NCBI RefSeq assembly: GCF_041153465.1
Contig: NZ_CP154858.1
Location: 930,001-994,000 of the forward strand
Source of the DNA: Thermohahella caldifontis
Lineage (GTDB): Bacteria > Pseudomonadota > Gammaproteobacteria > Pseudomonadales > Oleiphilaceae
Length of the DNA stretch: 64,000 nucleotides
Reading direction: 5' to 3'
Shown here: piece by piece, positions 1-9,070 of the stretch
Numbering within the stretch: position 1 is the first letter of the stretch
How the letters are laid out: the number at the start of each line of letters is the position of its first letter
Position numbers and translations under genes: made by a program
The notes under the pieces: generated by a model
What the model saw: the letters and a program-made list of their open reading frames with translations, nothing else
Database searches by the model: none
Told to the model about the DNA's origin: nothing

Positions 1-1992
1 ATTGTTGATCAGATCCACGTAGTCATCCGGACCAAAGGTACTGCCGGCCGGCAGCGTCAGGCTGCGTCCGTTGATACTGAGCGCCGGAGCCGGTGCACTG
101 CCATCGTCCACAAAACCGGTCAGTGAGGCCAGGGTGTAGGCATAGGCCGTGACCCCCTGACGTTGCGTCAGCGCTGCCGCAATGTCCCTGGCGGAGCTGT
201 TGGCCGCAATATTCAGTGCCGGTTGTGTGGTCACGATCCCGGTTTCCGGATCCCGGTTCTGCAGCGTCAGCGTCTGTGCAGGATAACCATTGGTGGTCAC
301 GGATGCGGCAGGTGCCGGAATCTGTGCAACACTGGTGCCCTCCATGCTGACCTGCGTCTGCCCCGGATCACTGCTGAACAGGTTGTTGTTGATACCCGCA
401 ACATGGGTACGATTGGTGACTGGTGGATCCAGGGGTTTCGGATTGGCCGGATCGGTGTTGTCGAGGATCTCGTAGACATTATCCGTAATGAATCTCACGA
501 TCAGCGGGGGTGTCAGTGCCCCCGGATTCCGGAACTCCGACAGGATACCGCCGGTTGCAGGATGGTTGACGTCCAGCAACTCCCCCGCGCTGATGCGGGC
601 GTTTCCGGTATTGCCGATGCTTGCATCGGTTCGTACGGGACTGGCCAGAGCCAGCTCTTCCACCCGGTCAATGGTCAGATCGATATCACGTGCGCCATAA
701 CGGGTCGGCGTGACCAGAAAGCTGTCACCCGTCTGGAAGCTGCCTGCATCAAAGTTAATGCGAATCCCTTCAAGATCCACGGAAGCCGGCAGGGGGGAAG
801 GCAATACCGCACGCTGAATCAATTCGCCTGTTTCTGCATCCAGTATGCTGACGTCCTGATTGGTCGGACCATCAAAGCTCACCTTGTAATCGCGGGTAGT
901 GAGCTGGGTGCTGTCCACAATTTCCACGCGCATCTTGCGGTCTTCGGGCAGGGCGTTGGCCTTGCTGGGTGTCACCCGGGCACGCATCAGCGCATCATCA
1001 TTCACATCATTGAAAAACAACCCGCCCAGATTGCCTTCCAGATCAATGCCTTTCTGGTGCTGTCGGTTCACCGCATCGGCCAGCGCAATGGCCACACGAC
1101 CAATACTGTTGAACGCATCGCGCAGCACCGTATCCCGGAAGCGCAACAGTCCACCGATACTTCCCCCGGACATCTCGCTGGTAATTTCATTGGTCCGGCC
1201 GGCTTCAGACAAGGCAATCTGAAGTTCCTGCGGGTCATCCGGACTGACCTGTGTCGTCAAACTGTTGGCCCGGGTACCGACCACCAGTGCCTGGCCCTTG
1301 CCAATCAATACGTTGACGCCCCCATCTCCCGTATTGACGGCGGTGACCTGGGTGAGTTCCGACAACTTGCGCAGCAGCTCGTCGCGCTGATCCAGCAGTT
1401 CATTGGGCTGCTGGCTTCCGCTCCCTCCCTTGGCGGTGGCAATGGCCTGGTTGAGTCGTGCGATACCCTGCGCATAGCTGTTGATCTCCGCGACCTGAGC
1501 CTGAAGATCCTGATCCAGTGCCTGCTTCTGGGACAGCAAGCGCCCGTAGAGCACGTCAAACCGATTGATCAGGCCCCTGGCCTGGCTGATGACCAGCTCC
1601 CGTTCGGGAATGGCCGAAGGGTCATCCACCGCACCATGGAGTGCGCCAAAAAAGTTCGACAGGCCGGGAGACAGGCCCGTGGTGGGGTCGGCCAGCAGGC
1701 TGTCGATCTGGCTGATATTGGATTCAAAAGCTTCCAGTTCGCTGTTCATGGTGGTGTCAATGCGCACCTGATTGACCAGAAACTGGGCGGTTGTCCGCTC
1801 GATGGTGGTGACCGCGACCCCGGTACCCTGATAGCCTGCCCCCATGTAGTTGGAATCCGTGGCCTGAAACTCCACACGCTGGCGGCTGTAACCGGGCGTG
1901 TTGGCATTGGTCACGTTATTACCGGTTGTGGACAGGGCCGTCTGGTGTGCACGCAGGCCCGACAGCCCGATGTTGATCAGTCCGCCACTCAT
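1..1992 (-). CDS. flgK: Flagellar hook-associated protein 1 FlgK (partial, C-terminus off the left edge)
   Basis: FlgK forms the first junction zone between hook and filament and is exported by the flagellar type III apparatus. The start codon at 1992-1990 overlaps the flgJ stop (ATGA), and 664 codons are open to the window edge. The N-terminus has the rod/hook family signature (LxGLRAHQ followed by NNVTNANTPGYSRQ), with a heptad-rich helical region after it (roughly residues 60-200). The C-terminal helix that pairs with it lies outside the window. The gene is the last visible member of the flgB-flgK operon, and flgL would be expected next. A long open frame on the opposite strand of this gene is a codon-bias shadow. 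Confidence 0.95.
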   Translation of the reverse strand, partial: MSGGLINIGLSGLRAHQTALSTTGNNVTNANTPGYSRQRVEFQATDSNYMGAGYQGTGVAVTTIERTTAQFLVNQVRIDTTMNSELEAFESNISQIDSLLADPTTGLSPGLSNFFGALHGAVDDPSAIPERELVISQARGLINRFDVLYGRLLSQKQALDQDLQAQVAEINSYAQGIARLNQAIATAKGGSGSQQPNELLDQRDELLRKLSELTQVTAVNTGDGGVNVLIGKGQALVVGTRANSLTTQVSPDDPQELQIALSEAGRTNEITSEMSGGSIGGLLRFRDTVLRDAFNSIGRVAIALADAVNRQHQKGIDLEGNLGGLFFNDVNDDALMRARVTPSKANALPEDRKMRVEIVDSTQLTTRDYKVSFDGPTNQDVSILDAETGELIQRAVLPSPLPASVDLEGIRINFDAGSFQTGDSFLVTPTRYGARDIDLTIDRVEELALASPVRTDASIGNTGNARISAGELLDVNHPATGGILSEFRNPGALTPPLIVRFITDNVYEILDNTDPANPKPLDPPVTNRTHVAGINNNLFSSDPGQTQVSMEGTSVAQIPAPAASVTTNGYPAQTLTLQNRDPETGIVTTQPALNIAANSSARDIAAALTQRQGVTAYAYTLASLTGFVDDGSAPAPALSINGRSLTLPAGSTFGPDDYVDLINN

Positions 1993-3032
1993 GATTCCTC
2001 ACCTCCCACGGCTGCGTCCGGTTCGCGCAGACGCCCCAGAATGCTGAGAATTTTACGGCTGTAGGCCGGATCCGTGGCATAGCCGGCCTCCTGCAAGGCC
2101 TTCGTATAAGCCTGCGGATCCGCTGCCTGCTCCAGCGCCGGTGCGTAGCGCGCATTTCCTCTGAGAAACTGCAGATAGTCCCTGAAGCTGTCCTCGAAGG
2201 AGTCGTACGCACGGAAAGGCGCACTGATTTTGATGGGTTTTCCACCCACATATTCAGTGGTCTGCGTCCAGGCGGTCCTGCCTGTCCATCCCTCCCCTGC
2301 CTTGATACCGAACAGGTTGAAACTGTTACCGCCCGCTTCGTCCCGGATCATGTGCCGCCCCCAGCCGGTTTCCAGAGCTGCCTGTGCCAACAGGACGCGA
2401 TAGTCCACACCCAACTCATCCGCAACGCGCCGTGCTGCCGGTGCCAGTCGGGTGACAAAATCCTCGGGCGAGTCGAAAGCCTGATCTGCTCTGCCCGCGT
2501 CCGGCGAGCGGGAGGACGATGCAACGGGGCCGCCCTGCGAGTCTTCGGGATGCCGGATATCCGTCCGGGCATGCGTGTCACCGTCATTCGGGTGAGTGAC
2601 AGAAGCCAGGATGCCATCCATTTCCTGCAGCATGCGCTCTTCAACCTGAGTCAGCGGCCGATCAACCGGATGCTTGCGGTAATCTTCAAGATTCGCATAA
2701 CGTGTGGGCCAGCTGCTGTCGCCGCCCAGCTGCTGCACCAGCAGCCGGGCCAGCCCCAGACCTTTTCCGGTTGACAGACTGACCGCCAGCTGCTGGTCGA
2801 ACATGTCCTCATAAAACTGAGTGGACCAGGTGTTGAGGGGGTTGTCCTTCGCCAGCACCCGGTTGGCACTGCGCATGGCCTGCAGCATCTGCGCGGTCAG
2901 GAGCGACTCGAATTGCCGGGCAACCGCTTCAAGTGACGCCTGTTTGTCCAGGGACGGGCGCTTGAGTGCCTGCAGTGCAGACAGATCCGCATAGCTTTGT
3001 GTGGCGCGGGACAGATAGGGTTGCGTCGTCAT
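1989..3032 (-). CDS. flgJ: Flagellar rod-capping protein / peptidoglycan hydrolase FlgJ
   Basis: FlgJ caps the growing rod and opens the periplasmic peptidoglycan so the rod can pass. The 347-residue protein is the two-domain gammaproteobacterial form. A rod-binding domain covers about residues 35-105 (LEAVARQFESLLTAQML). A Ser/Asp-rich linker follows at about 140-190. The C-terminal glucosaminidase-type lysozyme domain runs from 190 to the end, with the candidate catalytic Glu at about 221 in LAQAALETGWG and the NLFGIKA motif near 240. The start ATG sits one base after the flgI stop, and the 3' end overlaps the flgK start by 4 bp, so translation is probably coupled. Confidence 0.95.
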   Translation of the reverse strand: MTTQPYLSRATQSYADLSALQALKRPSLDKQASLEAVARQFESLLTAQMLQAMRSANRVLAKDNPLNTWSTQFYEDMFDQQLAVSLSTGKGLGLARLLVQQLGGDSSWPTRYANLEDYRKHPVDRPLTQVEERMLQEMDGILASVTHPNDGDTHARTDIRHPEDSQGGPVASSSRSPDAGRADQAFDSPEDFVTRLAPAARRVADELGVDYRVLLAQAALETGWGRHMIRDEAGGNSFNLFGIKAGEGWTGRTAWTQTTEYVGGKPIKISAPFRAYDSFEDSFRDYLQFLRGNARYAPALEQAADPQAYTKALQEAGYATDPAYSRKILSILGRLREPDAAVGGEES

Positions 3033-3033
3033 C

Positions 3034-4131
3034 TCAGATCACCAGTATCTCCGCGCGCAGGGCGCCCGCCTGCTTCAGCGCTTCCAGAACCGCCATCACA
3101 TCCCCGGGTGCCGCCCCCACTTCATTGACCGCACGCACAATATCGTTCAGCGTCGTGGCCGGACCAAACTTGAACATGCGGGAAGGTTCCTGATTCACAT
3201 TGACAGTGGACTGCGGCACCACCGCAGTCTGGCCGCCTGCCAGGGCATTGGGCTGGCTGACCTGGGGATTTTCGGTGATGGTGACGGTCAGGTTGCCGTG
3301 TGTGACCGCCGCCGGAAAGACCCGAACGTTGGCCCCCACCACGATGGTTCCGGTTCTGGAATTGATGACAACCCGGGCAGGTGCTTCCGCCGGCGAGACA
3401 TCCAGATTTTCCAGAATGCTGAGAAAGCTCACCCGCTGGGACGGGTCACGAGGCGCCTGAACACGAATGGATGCCGCATCCAGTGCCTGAGCCACTTCCG
3501 GCCCCAGGAGCTGGTTGATGGCCTCTTCCACACGCTTTGCCGTGGTGAAGTCCGGGTTGTTCAGGTTCAGCGTAATGCTGTCACCCCGGTCAAAGGCATT
3601 GGGTACACTGCGTTCCACGGTGGCCCCGTCCGGAATGCGCCCCACCACCTGAACATTGACCGTGGTTTTCGATCCGTCCGCCCCCTGAGCACCAAACCCG
3701 CTGACCACCAGGCTGCCCTGAGCGATGGCATACACCTTGCCGTCCGCCCCTTTCAGTGCCGACATGAGCAGTGTGCCGCCGCGCAAGCTCTTGGCATTGC
3801 CAATGGAGGAGACGGTCACGTCAATCTTCTGACCCGGCTTGGCAAAGGGCGGCAATGTGGCATGCACAGATACGGCCGCCACGTTCTTCAGTTTGGGATC
3901 CACCCCCTGAGGCAGCGTGATGCCAAAGCGATTCATCATGTTGCGGAAGGTCTGGTCGGTAAAGGGTGCCTTGTCCCCGGTACCGTCCAGACCCACGACC
4001 AGTCCGTAACCGAACAGCTCATTGCTGCGCACGCCGGCAACGGTGGTCATGTCCTTCAGGCGATCCGCTGCCGCAGGCAGACTTGCAACAACCACTACCC
4101 ATGCAATGAAGATCCGCTGCATCAGGCTCAT
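3034..4131 (-). CDS. flgI: Flagellar P-ring protein FlgI
   Basis: FlgI forms the periplasmic P ring around the rod. I chose the ATG at 4131 because it overlaps the flgH stop as ATGA and gives a Sec signal peptide (hydrophobic IFIAWVVVVASLP, cleavage after the AAA before DRLKD) and a 365-residue protein, the normal family length. An in-frame start 12 bases upstream is possible. Family features include VRSNELFGYGLVVGLDGTGDK near the mature N-terminus and the closing segment NEVGAAPGDVMAVLEALKQAGAL. It lies between flgH and flgJ with no gaps. Confidence 0.95.
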   Translation of the reverse strand: MSLMQRIFIAWVVVVASLPAAADRLKDMTTVAGVRSNELFGYGLVVGLDGTGDKAPFTDQTFRNMMNRFGITLPQGVDPKLKNVAAVSVHATLPPFAKPGQKIDVTVSSIGNAKSLRGGTLLMSALKGADGKVYAIAQGSLVVSGFGAQGADGSKTTVNVQVVGRIPDGATVERSVPNAFDRGDSITLNLNNPDFTTAKRVEEAINQLLGPEVAQALDAASIRVQAPRDPSQRVSFLSILENLDVSPAEAPARVVINSRTGTIVVGANVRVFPAAVTHGNLTVTITENPQVSQPNALAGGQTAVVPQSTVNVNQEPSRMFKFGPATTLNDIVRAVNEVGAAPGDVMAVLEALKQAGALRAEILVI

Positions 4132-4805
4132 AACGGCCACCATTCACTGTTGAAGAACCGGGTCAGCCAGCCCTGGCGGTTCACATCGGCAAAGGCGCCG
4201 GTACCGCTGTACGCAATCCGGGCATCGGCGATCTTGGTGGACAGTACCGTGTTATCGACACCGATGTCCTCGGGCCGCACCAGACCGACCAAGCGGATAT
4301 ATTCATCACCCTCGTTGAGCTGCAGCCATTTTTCGCCCCGGATGCGCAACAGCCCGTTGGGCAGTTCCTCAGCGACGGTCACGGTAATGGTACCCTTGAG
4401 GCTGTTGCTCTGGTCGCTGTCCGCCGAGCCACTGAAGGAGCGTTTCTGCTCCGGGTTGGTCAGCAGACTCAGGTTGGCCGCGGACACGGACGTGCCGAGG
4501 ATGCTGGCCTCATTGAGTTCATTCTTGGAGTTCTTGCTGACCGTCGTCCCGGCACTTTTCTTGCTCTGGGTGGTTTCCTGAAGAATCACGGTCAGCACGT
4601 CCCCGACCCGCGTGGCAATGCGATCGCCGTACAGGGTGTAACCTGATACCTGTGAATAGATGGATCCGTCCACCGGGGCAGGCACACGAAGCGCCGGCGG
4701 TTCCACGGGCGCCCAGCTTGGATCCCCCGGGCGGGGCAGCTCACGGGTCATGGGCGCACAACCTGTCATTGCGACAACCGAACAGATTACCAGCCAGCGG
4801 ATCAT
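4128..4805 (-). CDS. flgH: Flagellar L-ring lipoprotein FlgH
   Basis: FlgH assembles the outer-membrane L ring. The ATG at 4805 has a G-rich Shine-Dalgarno-like run just upstream and gives a short lipoprotein signal with lipobox AMTGC (lipidated Cys at residue 16). An in-frame GTG at 4823 that overlaps the flgG stop as GTGA is the alternative start. The 225-residue protein contains the typical RVGDVLTVILQETTQSKKSAGT segment and ends in EWWPL, with the stop overlapping the flgI start. The operon context agrees fully. Confidence 0.93.
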   Translation of the reverse strand: MIRWLVICSVVAMTGCAPMTRELPRPGDPSWAPVEPPALRVPAPVDGSIYSQVSGYTLYGDRIATRVGDVLTVILQETTQSKKSAGTTVSKNSKNELNEASILGTSVSAANLSLLTNPEQKRSFSGSADSDQSNSLKGTITVTVAEELPNGLLRIRGEKWLQLNEGDEYIRLVGLVRPEDIGVDNTVLSTKIADARIAYSGTGAFADVNRQGWLTRFFNSEWWPL

Positions 4806-4819
4806 CTCAGCCCCCCTGA

Positions 4820-5605
4820 TCACAGGTTATTGGTGATGAACTGAAGCATCTGATCGGCGGTGGAGACGACCTTGGAGTTCATCTCGTAGGCGCGCTGAGT
4901 GGTGATCATGTTGACCATTTCCTCGACGATCTCCACATTGGATGACTCCACCATACCCTGACGCGTCGAACCCAGGCCATTCAGTCCGGGCGTACCCTGA
5001 AGCGGGTCGCCGCTGGCAGCCGTCTGAGCAAAGAGGTTGTTGCCCAGTGCCTGCAGTCCGGCAGGGTTGATGAAATCCACCAGGGTAATGTTGCCCACCT
5101 GGGTGGGTGCCGGATTGCCGGCCTCGGTGACTTCAACCGTACCATCCGTACCGATGGTGATGGAGGTTGCGCCGGACGGAATGGTAATCGCCGGCTCCAG
5201 CGGCAGGCCACTGGCTGTGACGATCGTACCATCCGAGCTGAGATGGAACTGGCCGTCGCGCGTATAGGAAATGGTGCCATCCGGCATCAGAATCTGGAAG
5301 AAACCGCGGCCATCGATGGCAATGTCCAGCGGCTGTTCGGTCACTTCCAGATTACCCTCGGTAAAGACCTTCTGCGTCCCCACTACCCGCACGCCGGTAC
5401 CCAGCTGAAGGCCGGAAGGCAACTGGGAATCCTGGGTAGTGCTGCCACCGGGCTGCCGCTTGATCTGATAGAGCAGGTCCTGAAATACCGCACGGTCCCG
5501 CTTGAAGCCCGTCGTATTGACGTTGGCCAGGTTGTTGGCAATGGTCTTGAGCTTGGTGTCCTGGGCACTCAGCCCGGTTTTGCTGACCCAAAGTGCGCCG
5601 TTCAT
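4820..5605 (-). CDS. flgG: Flagellar distal rod protein FlgG
   Basis: FlgG makes the distal rod. The ATG at 5605 is preceded by a perfect AGGAGG 7 bases upstream, which decides the start over in-frame codons further up. The product is 261 residues, the usual FlgG length. It starts NGALWVSKTGLSAQDTKL, has the NNLANVNTTGFKRDRAVF motif, and ends with the rod-family C-terminal helix SNVEIVEEMVNMITTQRAYE followed by MLQFITNNL. It is separated from flgF by 76 bp that hold a hairpin, the largest gap inside this operon. Confidence 0.96.
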   Translation of the reverse strand: MNGALWVSKTGLSAQDTKLKTIANNLANVNTTGFKRDRAVFQDLLYQIKRQPGGSTTQDSQLPSGLQLGTGVRVVGTQKVFTEGNLEVTEQPLDIAIDGRGFFQILMPDGTISYTRDGQFHLSSDGTIVTASGLPLEPAITIPSGATSITIGTDGTVEVTEAGNPAPTQVGNITLVDFINPAGLQALGNNLFAQTAASGDPLQGTPGLNGLGSTRQGMVESSNVEIVEEMVNMITTQRAYEMNSKVVSTADQMLQFITNNL

Positions 5606-5643
5606 GTTCAAACCTCCTGACAATCACTCCCGTGGGAGCATCC

Positions 5644-5675
5644 GGGCAAAACGGCGGAAAATTGCCGTTCTGCCC
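5644..5675. repeat. Hairpin in the flgF-flgG spacer
   Basis: An imperfect inverted repeat with arms 5644-5655 and 5664-5675 (GGGCAAAACGGC against GCCGTTCTGCCC, one A-C mismatch) and an 8-base loop. It sits between the flgF stop and the strong flgG ribosome-binding site. No T-run follows on the minus strand. It is more likely an RNA processing or stability element than a full terminator. This is inference from structure only. Confidence 0.45.
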
Positions 5676-5681
5676 CTGTTA

Positions 5682-6431
5682 TCAGGAGTTCTGCAAGATG
5701 CGTGCCGATGCTTCCTCGGCCTGATCAGCCGCCTGCATGACCTTGACCTGCATTTCATACTGGCGTGCCAAGGTCAGAATGGAAGTCATCTCTTCTACAG
5801 CGCTGACATTGGAGGCCTCGACAAATCCGGGTTCCAGACGGACGGTACCATCCGGCGGCAACGGCTGCCCTGCGGCATCACCCTTCTGCCGGACCAGCCC
5901 GTCCTTACCCTTTTCCAGAGTGTCCAGAGGCGGATTGACGAGCTTGATACGATCTACCTGGGCCAGCGTTTCGGGCCCCTGCCCCAGCGGCACGATGGAG
6001 ACCGTGCCATCCTGCCCGATCTCGATTTTCGAGGCCGGCGGAATCACGATCGGGCCTCCCTCGCCCAGTACAGGCTGACCACTGCCGGTCATCAGCAAAC
6101 CGGTGGCATCCATCTGCAGTTCTCCGGCACGGGTGTAGGCTTCCTGCCCTTCCGCATCCTGAACCGCAATCCAGCCGGGCCCGGCGATGGCCACATCCAG
6201 CTCGCGTCCGGTTTCGATCAGGGTGCCCTGCTCGAAGTTGGTCGCCGGTCTTTCGCTCATGGCATAGACCCGGCTGGGAAATGTTTCGCCAAACACCGGC
6301 ATGGCCCGTGCCTGCTCCCAGTCCGCCTTGAAGGCGGTCGTGTTCACGTTGGCCAGATTGTTGGCATGGGCACGCTGAGACAACATGTTCTGCGCGGCCC
6401 CTGTCATGGCTATGTAAAGTGCACGATCCAT
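5682..6431 (-). CDS. flgF: Flagellar proximal rod protein FlgF
   Basis: FlgF is a proximal rod subunit exported through the flagellar secretion channel. The 249-residue product starts MDRALYIAMTGA, carries NNLANVNTTAFKADW near residue 25-40, and ends with the family helix SNVSAVEEMTSILTLARQYEMQ. It starts 5 bases after the flgE stop, so it belongs to the same transcript. Length and motifs are standard and nothing looks damaged. Confidence 0.95.
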   Translation of the reverse strand: MDRALYIAMTGAAQNMLSQRAHANNLANVNTTAFKADWEQARAMPVFGETFPSRVYAMSERPATNFEQGTLIETGRELDVAIAGPGWIAVQDAEGQEAYTRAGELQMDATGLLMTGSGQPVLGEGGPIVIPPASKIEIGQDGTVSIVPLGQGPETLAQVDRIKLVNPPLDTLEKGKDGLVRQKGDAAGQPLPPDGTVRLEPGFVEASNVSAVEEMTSILTLARQYEMQVKVMQAADQAEEASARILQNS

Positions 6432-6436
6432 GACGC

Positions 6437-8365
6437 TTACCTCAGGTTGATGATGGTCTGGGTGACCGCATCGGCCGTTTCAATGGTCTTGGCATTGGCC
6501 TGATAGTTGCGCTGGGCAATGATCAGGGACACCAGCTCCTCCGAAAGCTCCACGTTGGATTGCTCAAGGGAACTGGAACGGATAGCCCCCAGGGAAGCCG
6601 TTCCCGGATTGCCGATAATCGGGTTGCCGGACCGGAAGGTTTCCACCCAGGTGGTTTCACCGACAGGCGCCAGACCCTCCTGATCATTGAAGTCTGCCAG
6701 CGCCACCTGCCCCAGCACTTTCGACTCTCCGTTGGTATAGCGAGCAAAGATGATCCCGGCATCGTTCACATCCAGCCCCACCAATCGCCCGGTCGTGAAG
6801 CCATCCTGCTGCATGTCATTGACCGCAAAGGCGCTGCCGAACTGTGTCATTTTGGAAATATCCACCTGAAAGTTGCTGCTGGTCGGCGGATCCGGAATCG
6901 GCAGTGCGCCACCGTTGGCAACGTTCAACGGGCCATCCGCCCCATTGGGATTGCCGGACTCATCCAGAGGTGTCCAGTTGCTGATCAGGACCTGGTCAGA
7001 CAGGTTGGTATTGAGCGTACCGTCATCATTGAAAACCAGACTGTACGACGCACGGGTTGCCGCACCACCCGGTGTTAACGGATCTCCCACATCCTGCCCG
7101 TCAATCTGGACATACATGGTCCAGAGGTTGGCCGGTGTCGAAGTGGTCTGGCGTTCCTTGACGAAATACATCGTCAATACATGGGGGTTACCCAGGCTGT
7201 CGTAGATGGTTGTGGATGTTGCGTGGTTGTATGTGTTTTCGTCCGTCGGGCTGAAGGTGTTGCTGACAAAGGGGGTCCCGGTGAAGGTCTGTACAACGCT
7301 ATTGCCCGAGCTGGAAATCGTCACGCCATCATTGACGGTGAAGTCAATTGTCCCCCCCACAGTTGCCTGGGTATTGGTGCTATTGAGTGTTTGGCTTGAG
7401 CCGCCGGCACCCTGCACGACAAAAGAGTCTGTACCGGCACCGCTGAATGTGAAGCGAAGGTCATTGCCCCGGTTGTCACGGACCACCAGATCCGATCCGT
7501 TCAGCACCGCACTCACCCCCACCAGTGACGGAGAGTTGTTGATCCGGTTGGCCAGGTCAGTCAGGTCAACGGGATTATCGAAGGGCACACCATTGATGGT
7601 GACGCGCAGCGTACCGGATGCATTGTTGAAGCCCGCAGCCGTCAGCGTTGCCGAGGTACTGGCCGAGGCATCGATACCGTCCAGCTGATTGAATTTCGCA
7701 GCGATGGAGTTGGCCGATTCGTCATTGCTGGTGGTCACCGTCGCCGTCGTGCCGTTTTCCAGTGTGACGTTAAAGGTTTGCGCCTGGTATCCGTTGGTGG
7801 TCCCGGCGACAGCCTGCCCCACGTCCGTACCATCACTGGTCAGCGTATAACCGGCCTTGGACAGAACCGGCTGGCTGGAATCCAGATTGACCTGTGCGTC
7901 CACATTGGTGGTCCGGCGGGGCGCCAGATTGCCACTGTCGATGATCAGATCACCCAGCACACCGTTTACCACCCCCTGATCATTGGCACTGAATCCCTGC
8001 AGGCGCATGCCCACGTTGTTGACCACATATCCATCCTTGTCCACGCCAAACTGACCCGCGCGGCTGTAGAGACGTGCACCATTGTCACTCAGGATGAAAA
8101 ATCCGCCACCGTTGATGGCCAGATCCAGGCCATTCTCGGTAAAGTCGATGTTGCCCTGGGCAAAGGATTGCCGGATCTTCTGCACCCGGACACCATCTCC
8201 CACCGGATTGGTGCCCAGACTCAGAAAACTGTTGGCATACAGGTCACCAAACTCCACACGGGACTGCTTGAAACCTACCGTACTGGCATTGGCAATATTG
8301 TTACCGGTGACTTCCAGATCCACAGATGCGGCCCGGATACCGGTCAAGGCAACATTAAACGGCAT
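6437..8365 (-). CDS. flgE: Flagellar hook protein FlgE (enlarged variable region)
   Basis: FlgE polymerises into the hook. The conserved ends are clear: LTGIRAASVDLEVTGNN and IANASTVGFKQSR at the N-terminus, and the C-terminal SNVELSEELVSLIIAQRNYQ helix. At 642 residues it is about 240 longer than enteric FlgE. The extra length lies in the Thr/Ser/Asn-rich middle (about 150-400), which corresponds to the surface-exposed hook domains and includes FLG-type repeats such as TSDGTDVG and NATSTTIYDSLGNPH. The gene lies between flgD and flgF. The enlarged middle probably thickens the hook surface, as in other bacteria with long FlgE. Confidence 0.95.
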   Translation of the reverse strand: MPFNVALTGIRAASVDLEVTGNNIANASTVGFKQSRVEFGDLYANSFLSLGTNPVGDGVRVQKIRQSFAQGNIDFTENGLDLAINGGGFFILSDNGARLYSRAGQFGVDKDGYVVNNVGMRLQGFSANDQGVVNGVLGDLIIDSGNLAPRRTTNVDAQVNLDSSQPVLSKAGYTLTSDGTDVGQAVAGTTNGYQAQTFNVTLENGTTATVTTSNDESANSIAAKFNQLDGIDASASTSATLTAAGFNNASGTLRVTINGVPFDNPVDLTDLANRINNSPSLVGVSAVLNGSDLVVRDNRGNDLRFTFSGAGTDSFVVQGAGGSSQTLNSTNTQATVGGTIDFTVNDGVTISSSGNSVVQTFTGTPFVSNTFSPTDENTYNHATSTTIYDSLGNPHVLTMYFVKERQTTSTPANLWTMYVQIDGQDVGDPLTPGGAATRASYSLVFNDDGTLNTNLSDQVLISNWTPLDESGNPNGADGPLNVANGGALPIPDPPTSSNFQVDISKMTQFGSAFAVNDMQQDGFTTGRLVGLDVNDAGIIFARYTNGESKVLGQVALADFNDQEGLAPVGETTWVETFRSGNPIIGNPGTASLGAIRSSSLEQSNVELSEELVSLIIAQRNYQANAKTIETADAVTQTIINLR

Positions 8366-8380
8366 GGTGACTCCCCTCCG

Positions 8381-9064
8381 TTACAGAATTTCTTTGACAT
8401 CGGACAGGCTGGCCTGCCCCATACCTGCCAGATTCAGGAGAATGGATCCGGTCTGACTGATCGAGACGCTGTCCACATTCGCGGCCATGTAAGCGTTCAG
8501 TTGCTGAGTCTCGCTACCGTAGCGCGCCTCGGCTTTCACCGTATACAGGCCTGCCGGCATGGATTCGCCCTTGGCATTGGTTCCGTCCCATTCAAACCGG
8601 ATATCGCCGGCCGGCTGCTGTCCGAGCTCCATGCGCTTCACCAGTTCACCGGACGGGTTCAGTATGGAAACGGTCAGTGAAGACGTACTGCCCGGCACCT
8701 CGATCACGCCCGAAATCCGCCCCTCCGGCCCCAGAACACCTTGGGCATTGGGCACCAGCACATTGCGGCCCACCATGGCGGACGCCTGTAGCGCCTGATT
8801 GGAGCGGAACTGGCTGGCCACGCTGTCCACGGACTGATTGAGCTTTTCGATCCCCTCAACTGAGCTGAACTGAGCCAGCTGTGCCACGAATTCGGAGTTG
8901 TCCTGGGGCTCCAGGGGGCTCTGATTCTTGAGCTGGGCAATCATCAGCTCCATGAACTGGTTCTGACCCAGTTCATTGGACTTCTTGCTTTCCTGCTGTA
9001 TGGCATACTTGGCCAGTACATCGCTGGACGCATTGAGAGATTGGATATCCGCCATGGTCATCAC
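8381..9064 (-). CDS. flgD: Flagellar hook-capping protein FlgD
   Basis: FlgD caps the growing hook. The 227-residue product has the conserved N-terminal scaffold LGQNQFMELMIAQLKNQSPL at about residues 33-52, followed by PQDNSEFVAQLAQFSSVEGI. The C-terminal half is the Tudor/FnIII-type FlgD region (SILNPSGELVKRMELG, and FEWDGTNAKGESMPAGLYTV). It starts 6 bases downstream of flgC. Standard length for the family. Confidence 0.95.
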   Translation of the reverse strand: MMTMADIQSLNASSDVLAKYAIQQESKKSNELGQNQFMELMIAQLKNQSPLEPQDNSEFVAQLAQFSSVEGIEKLNQSVDSVASQFRSNQALQASAMVGRNVLVPNAQGVLGPEGRISGVIEVPGSTSSLTVSILNPSGELVKRMELGQQPAGDIRFEWDGTNAKGESMPAGLYTVKAEARYGSETQQLNAYMAANVDSVSISQTGSILLNLAGMGQASLSDVKEIL

Positions 9065-9070
9065 TCCTGA

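Noticed and set aside
163..2064. Long open frame on the plus strand (over 600 codons) opposite flgK
   Set aside because: It is the exact complementary frame of flgK, has no family-like sequence and no ribosome-binding site. It results from codon bias in GC-rich DNA.
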